A stretch of 64,000 nucleotides of DNA from Ipomoea triloba (Eukaryota; Streptophyta; Magnoliopsida; Solanales; Convolvulaceae). Each line of letters begins with the position of its first letter. The first letter of the stretch is position 1. The notes under the pieces were generated by a model. The model was not told the origin of the DNA. It made no database searches and worked only from the letters and a program-made list of their open reading frames with translations. The translations under genes were made by a program, and so were the position numbers. The stretch is from assembly GCF_003576645.1 (NCBI RefSeq), contig NC_044920.1:1292374-1356373 (forward strand), given 5' to 3'. Positions 23,520-34,707 of this stretch are shown here, one piece after another.

Positions 23520-24360
23520 TTAATAAACATTAAGGGGTACTTTGGGGAAAGAATTTTATGTGAAACTACAAGCAATGTAAGCTACATGTTAACTAAATAA
23601 TAAAGGAGAATAAGGTTGCAATACAACGTTGAGTACCTTTAAAATAATAGTTGTATATATTTATCACAATGATTTTGTATTTCTTTTGTTAATTTTAGAC
23701 ACATGCACAAAATAAAGCTTAGGTAGAGATTTACGGGCGAAACTTCTTGCAACTCAAAACAATCAACTTTAAAATCTATTTTATGTATTTCAAAATGATT
23801 TACTAATTGAGTTTAAATATTTAGCACAAATTTTCACGGAAAGTGCGTAGAAAATACTAGTGTATGCATTGTAGGCTTGCTGGTTTTAGTTTGTGCATGT
23901 ATCCTCTGTGGTGTGTTATACTGCATGTCTGTTGTGTGCATATATTCATTGTGGGGCGTGCATATATTCTATGTTGGTTGTGTGCTTGGGTTTAGATGCG
24001 TGTGCATTCTAGTGGGTGCTTAATTTTGCTTTATGTGCTAGTATTTCTCATAATAAGGTTTGTTTGTGCATGTATGTTTAAGGTGCGTGGGTTATTAAAA
24101 CTTAAGGTGCATCATTTTAAAACTTTAGGTGCGTGGTTTGTGTACTTAAGGTGTGTCGGCCTAAGGCTTAGGTCTGTGGTTTGTTTAATCTTCTTTTTAG
24201 GGTCAAACATAAATTAGTACATACATGTAAATTTACAAGCAAAATTTTTAGGGTCAAACATAAATTAGTACATACATGTAAATTTACAAGCAAAATAACC
24301 ACAAGGAACAAAAAGCTAACGAAGTACTTAGTTCATATTAAACCCTAAAATAACGGTAAA
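23520..24360. other. Intergenic with GGTGCGT-type minisatellite remnants and a short tandem duplication
   Basis: 23985-24185 has several TTAAGGTGCGTG-like units. 24199-24245 and 24246-24295 are a tandem duplication of TTTTTAGGGTCAAACATAAA plus following bases. No gene seen. Confidence 0.5.
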
Positions 24361-24606
24361 GGAACCAAAGGTAATAGTAATAATGCCTAGATCCAAGGTA
24401 CAATGATAGTATAAAGTAGAATCAAAATGAACTGAAGAAAAAAAAAAAACAAAAAACAAAAAAAGGCTCACATGTACTCCTTAGTAGATGAGGTATCCGC
24501 TAGGATTTTTTTTTCTTGTCAATGTCCCATATTATTTGTACACAGTACAAAAATCGGACTTTACTTTATATCTTAGACTCTCTATGTTTTGTAAAACTGA
24601 GCAGCT

Positions 24607-25706
24607 CTAGCGATCATCATTTGCAACAAGTGACAATCTGACTTTAGTTTTGTGGAATGATGACTTGAAATATTGGAAGCAGAAATGCAAATCCTCTTCA
24701 CAAGCTATAGTGATCATTTCCCCATCTTCATCCTGGTACATGAACTTAAGACCATCCGCTTCCAAATGAGTGAGTCTCTTTAAGACTTGTGTTTTCAACC
24801 CGTCCATGGTTGGAAGGTCGAGCGGGAACTTGAAAAGATCCTTCTTCGATTCTACTTTAACCCAAAACCTAGTACTATCTTCGGACGGGGACGGATTCGG
24901 GGGCTTTGTTATACAGCCTGATAGATTCAACCTGGATTGCTGATCTTGAAGGTCTGGTGCAAACATTATGCCTTCTTGGCTCGCTCCTTTGTATGGAGAT
25001 CTGCTAACTTTAGAAAAAAATTAAAATAAAAAACATTTATTAGATTGATGCATATATATAGAAAGATAGAACATACATATACTTGAAATAAAGATGTTGC
25101 GGAGAAAGACAAATCCTAGCTAGCTCATTAGCTCGAAAATGACAAAAATATAAATATTCAATTCATACCTGCTTTTTCAATTTCCGACATCATGCTCGGA
25201 CCCGCCTCAGAAGTGACAGCCACCGGAGGGCATTCCGTGAGAACAGCCGTCGGCATGTTCAAATTGGCCATGTTCTCTACGGTGGAAACAGTAATCGGAG
25301 AGCCAAGAATGTCCATGTTCCCGGTTGAAACAGTCATCGGAGGCCCACCAAGACCAAGACCAAGCCCGTCGTCCATGTTTCCTGTCGCTGTCCATCCCAA
25401 ATTAGGCATGTTCTCTGCCGGAGGCCATGCCGTGGAAAAGCCTGAGTAGGTGGAAACATTCATCGGAAGCCCACCACGACCAAGGATGTCCATGTTCCCC
25501 ACCGCTGCTGCCCACCCCAAATTAGGCATAATGTTGTCCACGGGAGGCAACCCCGTAGGGATGTTGAACACAGTTGAACCCGACATCATGTTCTCCGGCG
25601 GAGGAAATGCCGTAGGGATGTAGAACACAGACATCATGTTCTCCGGCGGAGGCAATACAGCAGTATTGTCAGGGACACTACTAGACCCATAACCATTATT
25701 CTCCAT
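24607..25706 (-). CDS. PB1-domain protein with Met/Gly/Pro-rich repeats (copy 1)
   Basis: Two exons, 25706-25169 and 25007-24607, joined by a phase-1 intron, give 312 aa. Residues 1-179 are low complexity, built from repeats of (P)ENM..., MPNLGW, NMDxLGxG(G)xPM and VSTYSGxST. Exon 2 opens with V-S-R-S-P-Y-K, which aligns in phase and sequence with the start of the second RWP-RK half in the 21.2-kb gene (V-S-R-S-T-F-K), but the rest of RWP-RK is lost. Residues 227-307 are PB1: lysine K230 in WVKVE and OPCA YQDEDGEMITIACEEDL at 270-286. The ATG is fixed by the other two copies; an open frame continues upstream but is not conserved. With no DNA-binding domain it may be a PB1 partner or competitor of the NAC-PB1 proteins (inference). 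Confidence 0.82.
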
Positions 25707-25989
25707 TAAAAATAAAAAGTTTTTTAGGATGACACAAGCTAAGCTAGAATAACAAGACTCAAAAAAGGGAAAGGTTGGTGAAATGAGGCCAGGAAGGAGT
25801 AAAGGACTCAGATCAAAAGTAGGTCGAAACCCGAAACCCAAAAGGATCAGATCAATCAAGTTCAACTCTAAGTTACACCTCCTCTCCTTTTCACTTAGAG
25901 GAACCACAAGATTGATTTTTTGGGGAGGTTTTTTGGTTCTAGCCAGAGGGTGTGAAGTGGGAAAGGGTAGAGAAAGAATGAATAATAGA

Positions 25990-26140
25990 GATTAGAGACG
26001 CCGGGATGCAGGGAACACAAAAGGGGGGTGGTCTTCAATTACAATTTCATAAAATTTAGTAGGAATATAATTACAATTCCATACTACCAACCACCCTTAT
26101 ATGCCTCTGCCACACATTCTTCTCATTGTAATTTTCTGCA
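25990..26140. repeat. TE-derived 5' flank of the first PB1 gene
   Basis: GGATGCAGGGAACACAAAAGG and the following ATTACAATTTCATAAAATTT match the 5' flank of the second copy, split there between 42360 and 44160 by about 1.7 kb of inserted DNA. The AATTATAATTCC-type sequence resembles a small MITE. Confidence 0.5.
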
Positions 26141-26149
26141 CATACAACA

Positions 26150-26475
26150 TTCAGTAAAGCCTTCAAACTTATTAAGAATAAAATGAAGCTAAGCATCACA
26201 AACTGTGAACCAAACTTGGTCAAGCTCATCAAGCACAAAATAAAACTCCTAAGTAGCAGGAGTAATCAAAACAAAATGTGTTTAGGTGGATAGTATGGGT
26301 AAATAACATTATTACATTAACAGAAGACGGAATAGTAATTAAATCCTCCATAAGTAAAAGTCTTGCTGGCAAAGAGAGTTGCGGGCATTCCAAATTGTGT
26401 AAACAGGGTTGGCAAAGGTAAGAATAAAAGTTGAGGTGAGGCTTAGAGAGCGGAGTCCAGCATTTTATCACCAAG
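26150..26475 (-). mobile_element. LINE ORF2 C-terminal fragment (copy 1)
   Basis: The minus strand encodes a broken version of the text seen better in the second copy (44760-45070): ...TFANAVYRIWKARNSLC..., the end of a plant L1-type reverse transcriptase after its zinc-binding region. It is duplicated together with the neighbouring genes. Confidence 0.65.
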
Positions 26476-26479
26476 AGTC

Positions 26480-27190
26480 TCCCAGGTGAAAGATGGGTGA
26501 GATCTGAGCCGTTAATCTAATTTAAATTAATGACTCAAACTGAAATGGTTTTATTTTTTTAATTAAAAACGTGCTTCCTACCAACATGCATGCAAATGAT
26601 CAACTGTCTCAAATTGAGACACCTTATGATATAAAACTACACACCTTAAATTTTAAATTGATGCATCTTAAACTATAAAAGTGACACACCTTATGTTATA
26701 AAACTACGCACCTTAAGCTATAAAACTAAACATCTTAAGATATAAAACTACGCATCTTAAGTTATAAAACTTAGGCACCTAAAGCTATAAAACTTAGGCA
26801 CCTAAAGTTATAAACTAATGCACCTTAAGTTTCGAATTTATATATCTTAAGCTGGAAAATAATGCATCTAAACTTTAAAGATGCACAATTATGTTATAAA
26901 CTGATACACCTTAAACTAGAAAGTGGCGCAACTTAAGTTTTAAACATACGCATCTTAAGCTATAAAACTAAGCAACTTAAGTTTTAGACTTAAGAACTTT
27001 AAGCTTTAAGCATATGCACCTAGATCTATAAACTTATGCACCTTAAACTATAAACTTAAATACCTTAAATTTTAAACTTATTACCATAATGTCACCGTAT
27101 TTTAATTTTATATTTTTATATTTTTCTTTAATCTGGGCGGTTGATTTTGACTATACCAAAGACCAAGGTTAAACCCCATCTTTTACCAGT
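26480..27190. repeat. ACACCTTAAGCTATAAAACT minisatellite-like element
   Basis: About 18 imperfect units of CACCTTAAGCTATAAAACTACG (26590-27080), bounded by CAGGTGAAAGATGGGTGAGATC on the left and GGTTGATTTTGACTATACC on the right. A homologous element in the second duplicated unit is at 46408-47130. Confidence 0.7.
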
Positions 27191-27503
27191 GATCTATTAC
27201 TGCACCAGATCATACATATATTTCTAGGAACACAAGAATAACTTAATACCAAGGTACCGGTAATAGCCATTGTCCTTGCATGGGAAATAAATCATTTTCT
27301 TATATGTTTCTAAAACTAAAAACCATTACCAAACAAAAGAATAAGCCTATTTATGAAAATGCTGACTCATTCTACAAACTAGACATCAAATACTCAAACA
27401 TTACATTCACTTATAAAAAATAGTAAAATACAACACAAAACACATACAATAGCACAAGCTATATATGCATCAGTCACATTCTTATAGTCATAGTAGCTTT
27501 GAT

Positions 27504-28751
27504 TTAAAAATGTCCAAGTGAGGGGGCAATGGATTCCTTCAAAAGTGACAACCTGACTGGTGTTGTTCCTGTGGACTTGAAAAATTCCAAACAATAATGC
27601 AAATCCTCGTCACAACCTATTGTCACCATTTCTTCATCTTCATCTTTATAACTGATCTTAAAATTTGCAGATTCCAACTTATTGAATCTCTTTAGGATTT
27701 CTGCCTTCAAACTATCCATAGTTGCAAAAGGAAGCAGGAACATCACAGTATCGTTGTTGTATCCCACTTTAACACTCACTCTACTATTGTCTTCCATTGT
27801 TGTATTATTATGAGAGCTCATAGAACTTGATGCTGCAGCAGCAGTAGCTGGATTCTCTGCATTAGACTTGGATTTCTGTAGTTTTGGCTGCAGCTGCCTC
27901 ACTCCTCCAACATATTCATTATTGTTGTCCTTCCTTTTAAGAGTTGAACTTCTGCAGCAGTTTACATTATGGTTCCCAACTTCACCGTCACTTGAAGAAG
28001 AATCATTTGAAGCCCAGGCAAGAGTTTGTACTGCCAGAAATATTAGGCTTAGGAACAATGTCTGCATCCCTGCAAGTTTTAACTCTTGGATGCCGGGGGG
28101 AATATATGTTTTCTTTTCCAGGGAGCTTTTCAGAAAGACTTTACAGATCACCCATTCATTCTGGAAAACAAACACATACACAGGCAATTATAAAAATAGA
28201 TCAGAAGATAAAAATGAAATCTTGATGAAGAAATTACATCATATATATAATACCTTAGCGTTTTGAGGAAGATTGTGTAAGGAGTTGTGGCCCTCCAATC
28301 TGTATTCATGCATTACCCAGTCTGTCCTTTCACCGCTGGGTGCTCTCCCTCTGTAAAAACCCAGAGTTTTCTTCATCCCAACAAGGGTTTTCCCCTTGAA
28401 AATCTTTCTGTCGTTTCCGGTGATTTTCCAGTATCCTGAATCAGTAGCTCTGTGTATTCTCTGCCCCGTGGCCGTGGCGTACTTCATATCCCTCCGGCTG
28501 AAGAAAAACCATTCTCCCTCACCCACACAAACACCGGGGAAATCCCAGGGTTCCAACCTGTTCAAATCCGCCTCTTCTACGGCGGTTGTGAAGAAGCTAG
28601 GATTCGCAATCTTTCTCCATAAGTAGTGAGTTATGAGCTCTTCCTCTGTGGGATTAAATCGATAACCCGGAGGAATTCTTATAGAATCGCCGGAATCTTT
28701 CTCTACCGGCGGCGATTCCACAGAATCGTTGGAGCCACAAAATCCGGACAT
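27504..28751 (-). CDS. NAC-PB1 transcription factor with internal hydrophobic segment (copy 1)
   Basis: Exons 28751-28254 and 28160-27504 (phase-0 intron) give 384 aa. The NAC domain (about 27-177) is complete: [18 protein letters not shown] (A), [12 protein letters not shown] (B), [13 protein letters not shown] (C), [20 protein letters not shown] and [10 protein letters not shown] (D), NEWVICKVF (E). The usual first NAC intron (after LP/FPG) is absent. Residues 198-216 are strongly hydrophobic ([19 protein letters not shown]). CRSSTLKRK (234-243) faintly recalls the RWP-RK middle. A Ser/Ala linker leads to a PB1 domain (293-373) with lysine K296 and [21 protein letters not shown] (337-353). 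The ATG chosen is the only one before the domain. Likely a transcription factor that oligomerises; membrane tethering is possible but unproven. Confidence 0.88.
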
Positions 28752-28859
28752 GTCTGTTGCCTTGAGAGCAATTTTAATTTCAACCAACTAACCCTGGAAG
28801 AATTTGGAGGTTTGGATGAACGCTCAACGACTTTAGTTACCCTCCAAAATGGCAAAATA

Positions 28860-29232
28860 TACACTTTTTTCGCGCTAGCGCCAAAAACTATTTTATTTTA
28901 TTTTTATTTTTAAAAGGAAAATCACCTTCCACCTTTAAATCATGACAAATTATTCTGTGGACTCGGGTCTAAAATACACAATTTACATATTAAATATTTA
29001 CAATTTAAATTGTAAACTTAGTCTATGAATTATAACTCTATCCAAATTTCCCATTTAATTTTGTTGATAGTAACGATTTCAATGCATTACTTATAAATTT
29101 TGTTAACATTAATAAGTTATTTTGAATTTTTTAAAATTATTAAAGGACAAATTTGTAATTTTTTTTCAAAGTTTTCTTCTCAAGTCTGTGTGTGTGTATA
29201 TGCTTACGCTTATGCAAAATTCTCGCTAAATA
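28860..29232. other. 5' flank of NAC-PB1 copy 1
   Basis: Homologous to 49080-49146 joined to 51440-52490 in the second unit once insertions there are removed. It contains the uninterrupted target site TTACTTATAAATTTTG (29085), the empty site of the hAT element at 51635. No gene seen. Confidence 0.6.
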
Positions 29233-29242
29233 TTGTCTTGAC

Positions 29243-30841
29243 GAGTTTTTTCCCAAAATGGTCCATCGACTATTGCCCATTCTCAATTTTGTATTTCGAC
29301 TTTCAATTGCACCTAATGTGGTCCCTCGACTTTCAAAAACTCACCCAATTTGGTCCTCCGTTACATATTCCGTCAAATCAGAGTTAAAATGGAGGGTATT
29401 TTCGTCCATTTACCTATTATTAGCCTAATAAACATTGAGAAATAGTTGAGGGACCATTTTGAGAATAGTCAAGGGACCATTTTGGGAAAAACTATTTTAT
29501 TTTTTTCATTTTTGTTTATTTTCATTTTTTTGACTCTATAAAATTAGAATTTCTATACATTTTTTTCTTACAAATATAAATAGTTAAAATCGCGCAATCC
29601 AACCTCAAAATTTTTAACTTTCTTTACAGACTTTTACCCTCTAAATATACAAACTATTCCTATGAAGTTTTACAATAAGTTCCGTAAATTTCATAAATAC
29701 TCATATACTTTTTTTTTTTTATGTTCATAGACAATCAATCACTATGTATCACATTAAATATTACTTTTACCATTGAAAATAATATATATTTTTTCAAGCG
29801 TAGACACCCAAAGAGTGTAAAATGTAGGGAAAATATTGGACCGAAAGGTAAATTTTTCTAGTAAACTTCTCAGGTGAGCCGAAAAGTAAAATCTCGTCAA
29901 TGTTTCCTGCAATATTTTTTGTATTTGATTTCAAAATAATTATTAAATTTTATATTAATTTACATTACTTAAGATATTGTATAACATCTTTTATATGTTT
30001 TCCTCTTCTTATTTTTTTTATTAATTATTAATTATTAAGGCAAGTATAATTTATTTTGTAATGTGGACACATTATTTTTAATAATTTTGATTTAATTAAA
30101 TTATACCTTAATTATAAAAATCATACCTAATAATTTTAGTATATTACACGGGACACAATAATTATTATAAATAATGTTTAGTAATTGTCAATTTGTATTC
30201 AACAATAAAATTTATAGTTAATTTTTAAGTCAATCATAAAATCTTTTGTGCTGTGGACACATTATTTTTAATTATTTGAGTTTAATAATATTATATCTTA
30301 TTTATAAAAAAAATCCAAAGTAATATATTTAGTACTACAGATGTGACTAAGAATTATTTTAATCGGTGCTTAAAAAATGAGTATTTATGAAATTTACGAA
30401 ACTTATTGTAAATCTGCATATGAATAGTTTGTATATTTAGATAGAGGGAAAAGGTCTGTAAAAAAGTTAAAAATTTGTAGGATGGATTGCACGATTTTAA
30501 CTATTTATATTTGTAAGAAAAAAATGTATAGAAATTCTAATTTTATAGAGTCTAAAAAATGAAAATAAACAAAAATAAAATAAATAAAATAGTTTTTCCC
30601 AAAATGGTCCCTTGACTATTCTCAAAATGGTCCCTCAACTATTTCTCAATGTTTATTAGGCTAACAATAGGTAAATGGACGAAAATACCCTCCATTTTAA
30701 CACTGATTTGACGGAATATGTAACGGAGGACCAAATTGGGTGAGTTTTTGAAAGTCGAGGGACCACATTAGGTGCAATTGAAAGTCGAAATGCAAAATTG
30801 AGAATGAGCAATAGTCGAGGGACCATTTTGGGAAAAAACTC
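29243..30841. mobile_element. MULE-like element with about 465-bp terminal inverted repeats
   Basis: The termini GAGTTTTTTCCCAAAATGGT are inverted at both ends, and the inversion continues for about 465 bp (29243-29706 against 30378-30841) with scattered mismatches. The target duplication TTGTCTTGAC (29233-29242 and 30842-30851) is 10 bp, in the 9-11 bp range of Mutator-like elements. The paralogous unit near 52470 has the site without the insertion. The roughly 670-bp centre is AT-rich without a transposase. Confidence 0.85.
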
Positions 30842-31278
30842 TTGTCTTGACTGATGAGAAATCTGAGAAGTAAAAATGACAAGCATGAGATTATTTAAGA
30901 ATTAAGATTAAAGATGCACCGAATTGTAAATTTAATATGTTACGTTATTACAAATTTTCTTTTTGTTGTATGTAAATTACTCTTTTTGATATCTCATTGA
31001 GTTTTTTTTGTTTTTTGTTTTTTGAAAGAATATCTCATTGAGCTCATACCTTAAATATATGCAATTTAGTGATTTTAATATGCTGATTGTTTGTGTCGGG
31101 GTTTATACAAGTTGAATGTAGTGAATTACTAAAGTAAATGGACCACTTTGATACTGTTTATTTATTTTTGCTTTTTCTGCACCCGTGACTTACCTCTGAT
31201 CTTGACTATTTTGTTTTGTTTTTTTAACGCGTTTTCGGTCATTTTGAATTGAGTGGGTGGTATACAGTATAGACAAAT

Positions 31279-31383
31279 GACAAATCCAAGAGCTTTTGCT
31301 TTGCAGCTTTAATGGTTATTTTGTTGTTTTTAAAACAACCAAATAGCCATTAAAGCTGCAAAGCAAAAGCTCTTGGATTTGTC
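31279..31383. repeat. Near-perfect inverted repeat (hairpin)
   Basis: Arms 31279-31330 and 31333-31383 pair with two mismatches and almost no loop. The arm text GACAAATCCAAGAGCTTTTG occurs only once in the paralogous unit (53973-54024), so the second arm arose in this copy. Confidence 0.9.
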
Positions 31384-31399
31384 AATACTCCTTTCTTCT

Positions 31400-32180
31400 T
31401 TTTTTTTTTTGAAAATATTTGTCTATACTCTATTGCTTTATTTTACCACTATCAACTCATTTCAATCTTTGCAAACCCATATGGTCAGATCTCGACCAAA
31501 TAGCCATTCTACTTTCGTCCTCATGTGCCGAGCCAATCTCGAGCTGAGCTGACCTTCCTTGAGTCCATGGCCTAGCTTTTAAGTTTCATGTGCCTACAAT
31601 CTAAGGTCAGATCCAATTTATCACCAAGAGACATACATGACCCATATAGCCATATAGGCTGTTTATTGCAGGTTGTCTGGCCTACTTTCTTTTGTCTTCG
31701 GATCGGACTTGGGAGGTTTCTACATGTGGGTGGAGTGGTACGGTGTATTAAATGTCAGAACTCTCTCAAACTAACGTAACCCTCTCAAATTGTGGTCCCT
31801 TCATCATTTACACAATATTTTCTTTTCAGCTGGCTGGTGCCCTACAATCTGGTGGCTGTCAGGTAGTGTTTTAACATCGGCGGGTTCAGGTTTCCTCTTG
31901 GTGTGCCGGCAGTGTGACCGGTGTAACCGGCGGAGAGCTTGTCAGTGCACCCGGTTTGACGGTGGTCATTTGAAGGCATTATATTCTTTGAGTGGTTTGA
32001 GGTGGCCTTTGACGGGATAGAGCTCGTCGTTGACCGGCGAAAGGAGGACTCTTATACACACCATAACAAATACACTATACCTATACCAATGCAACAAGAC
32101 AACCCAGAAACATACGGTTTGTTTCGATCTGGCATGGGTTCCTTCAAGCTGACTATTCAATGTATACTTATAAACGTGTA
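31400..32180. other. Right part of duplicated unit 1, grading into Copia remnant
   Basis: 31420-31770 matches 54040-54650 (shared CATATGGTC..., CCAAGAGACATACATGACCC, GCAGGTTGTCTGGCCTACTT). Beyond about 31780 the two units diverge and degraded retroelement sequence begins. No intact gene. Confidence 0.5.
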
Positions 32181-32184
32181 CACT

Positions 32185-32970
32185 ATTTAACCGTTTTACT
32201 TTATGTTGATGACATTGTCATTACAAGAAATGACGATGCTTAGCCTTTTGAAGCAATACTTTTTTATAAAAATTCAGTCTGAAAGACTTAAACCTATTGA
32301 AGTTCTTCCTTGGTATTGAAGTTGCTCTCTCATTATAGGAAATGTCGAGATAGACAGATAGCTAGCTGCCTGAAGCAATACCTCGCTCAAAAATTCAGTA
32401 AGACTTAGGCCCGTTGAAGTTCTTCCTCAGTATTGAAGTTGCTGGCTTTTCTACTAACACCTTCTTAAACCAAAGAAAATATACACTTGAGATAGATTCT
32501 CACCGATACAGGACTCTCAGCTTGCAAATTAAACCTACCCGCACCCTACACCACTTGACGTCAATCACAACCTCAATTCTGATATTAATGAACTCAGCGC
32601 ATACCCTTCCACCTATCAAAAACTTATAGGTCGCACGCCCCAACATCACATACTCTGTCACAAATTTTGTTTGCCCCTAGAGAACCTACCTCATTGGCAA
32701 GCTCCTCTTTGCATTGTTTAGTACCTCAAAAACTCACATGACCTTGCTAATACCTCCTCGAAACTACATATGCTTATTGTGACGTTAATTAGGCATCCTG
32801 CCACACAATTTTCATTTGTCAACAACGGGATATTGCACATTTTTAGGGCCAAGCCCACTCTTGTGGAAAGCAAAGAAACAAACCACCATCTCTAGATCCT
32901 CTACAAAGTCGAATATTGAGCAATGGCTAGGGTTACAAGTGAAATCACTTGGCTACAACTGTTACTATCT
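32185..32970 (+). mobile_element. Degraded Ty1/Copia pol, left part
   Basis: TTTATGTTGATGACATTGTC encodes LYVDDIVIT, the reverse transcriptase catalytic box. It is followed by broken text (LKQY..., VLPWY/IEVA), partly repeated at 32360-32450. 32830-32970 encodes SPLLWKAKKQTTISRSSTKS, the start of Copia RNase H. Frameshifts and stops abound. The element continues at 35238 after the LINE insertion. Confidence 0.8.
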
Positions 32971-32986
32971 AAACTTGATGTCCTGC

Positions 32987-34658
32987 AACTTTTGGTTACA
33001 AAATTTCTCTATTCCTGCAAATGTTATTGATCATCTTGTTTCGCTGTGTAGGAACTTCCTCTGGGGTGACAAACGAGCCCCAATTGCATGGGAAAAAGTT
33101 TGTCACCCTAAAGCTGAAGGTGGACTGGGACTTCATAATCTGAAAACTTGGAACCTAGCTTTTACTTCCAAAATCCTTTGGGACATTCACAGGAAACGTG
33201 ACTCCCTTTGGATTCGTTGGGTCCACTCTTATTATCTTAACAATCAGGATTTTTGGGATTGGAGTCCTAAACCCAGGGACTCCCCTCTTATGAAAGCTGT
33301 TTTCAATGTGAAATGTGCTTTAGTGGAACACACTGGCCGTGGTTATCTTGCTCGCATTTTTCTGCTCTCTGCTTACAAGAAGAATAAGTTCCAGATTGGT
33401 GTTGTTTACGACTTGCTGAGGCAAAAGGCCAATGAGGCAATCAGTTGGAGATTTACGTGGAAACCTTGTATTCCACGCAAATTCTCCTTTATTCTTTGGC
33501 TTGCTTTGTGGAACCGGTTGCAGACTAAGGACAGGCTTTTCCTCACTGATTTTGAAGCTGAGTGCTCTCTGTGCATTGGGCATAAAGAGTCATCTCACCA
33601 TTTATTTTTTAGATGTAATTTTTCCTTGCAGGTTTGGTGTAAGATAAGAGAGTTCTTTGGTTTCCCCAAGAACACCATTGCCATACGGAGTTCTATCAAG
33701 TGGATTAGAAGGCTCTTCATGTTAGACTCAGTATTTATAGTTACAGTCAATGCCTATTGTTAAGGCTATTAGTTAGTCTGTTTAGCTTTGTGTTTTATCT
33801 GTAATTCCTTCTCACAGAGTGTTTGACAATCAATCAATACACTCATTCTTCAAAGGGTCCCGGAGGCATTCCAAAGCCATGTGTATTGCTCTTGCTTGCT
33901 CAGTGTACCACATTTGGAGATTTAGAAACCTTGTAATGCATGATGATTGTAGACCATCGTTGGACAGTCTGGTCCACTCCATCGCTACTGATGTGCTAAG
34001 AGTTTCATACTCTCTTGCTGTTTAAAAAAAAAAAAACAAAAAAACAAAAAAACAAAAAAAAACAAAAAATCTTTCTCTGTTAGTTTGTTCCAGGTTCCCT
34101 TCGGTTTTGAAGGTCTGGATAGTTTTTCTTCTCCTTCTTTAGTATGTGGACCTTCTCTTGGTTGTTTGCTTTTCGCTCTTTATCTTTTTGCTCTTTCCCT
34201 TGTGAGTTTTACTCCTTCCCTTGTCTTCTTTCTTTTTGATTCAGTGCTGACATTCTCTGCCAGTATATACTTTTGGGATCATGCTTCATCCCTTTGAAGT
34301 CATCATTTTTTTGAGATTTTGATTAGGAGATCTTCCCTTTTATTCCACCTTGCTATCCTTTTTCTGCCTGTTTGGTTGTATGTTTTGTTTGTCTTTGTTT
34401 CCTCTCATCCTCTTGGGAGAGACCAACCTAGTTGGGACCTCCACCTTCTCTTTTCATTTCCTTCAGGTGTTTAGTTCTGTGAACCTTCTCCTTTCCTTCG
34501 TTGCTACTTCTCTTCGTGGGAGAGGCCATTTTAGTTGGGTCATCCACTCACAGACTTTAGTTTCACCCTTTTCTTTTTTCCTAGACTTTGGTTTCTTCTT
34601 CGTTGCCTTTGTTTTTTTCCTCGTTCAGTTCCCTGCTGCTTGCATGTTCCTTTGCTTN

Positions 34659-34707
<49 letters not shown>

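Noticed and set aside
25707..25907. N-terminal extension of PB1 copy 1 (open for 67 more codons)
   Set aside because: Not conserved in copies 2 and 3, which start at the shared MEN(N)GYGSS methionine; the extension looks like leader sequence.
28752..28787. Extended start of the NAC-PB1 gene at a TTG codon
   Set aside because: No ATG there; the first ATG in frame is at 28751 and is conserved in the second copy.
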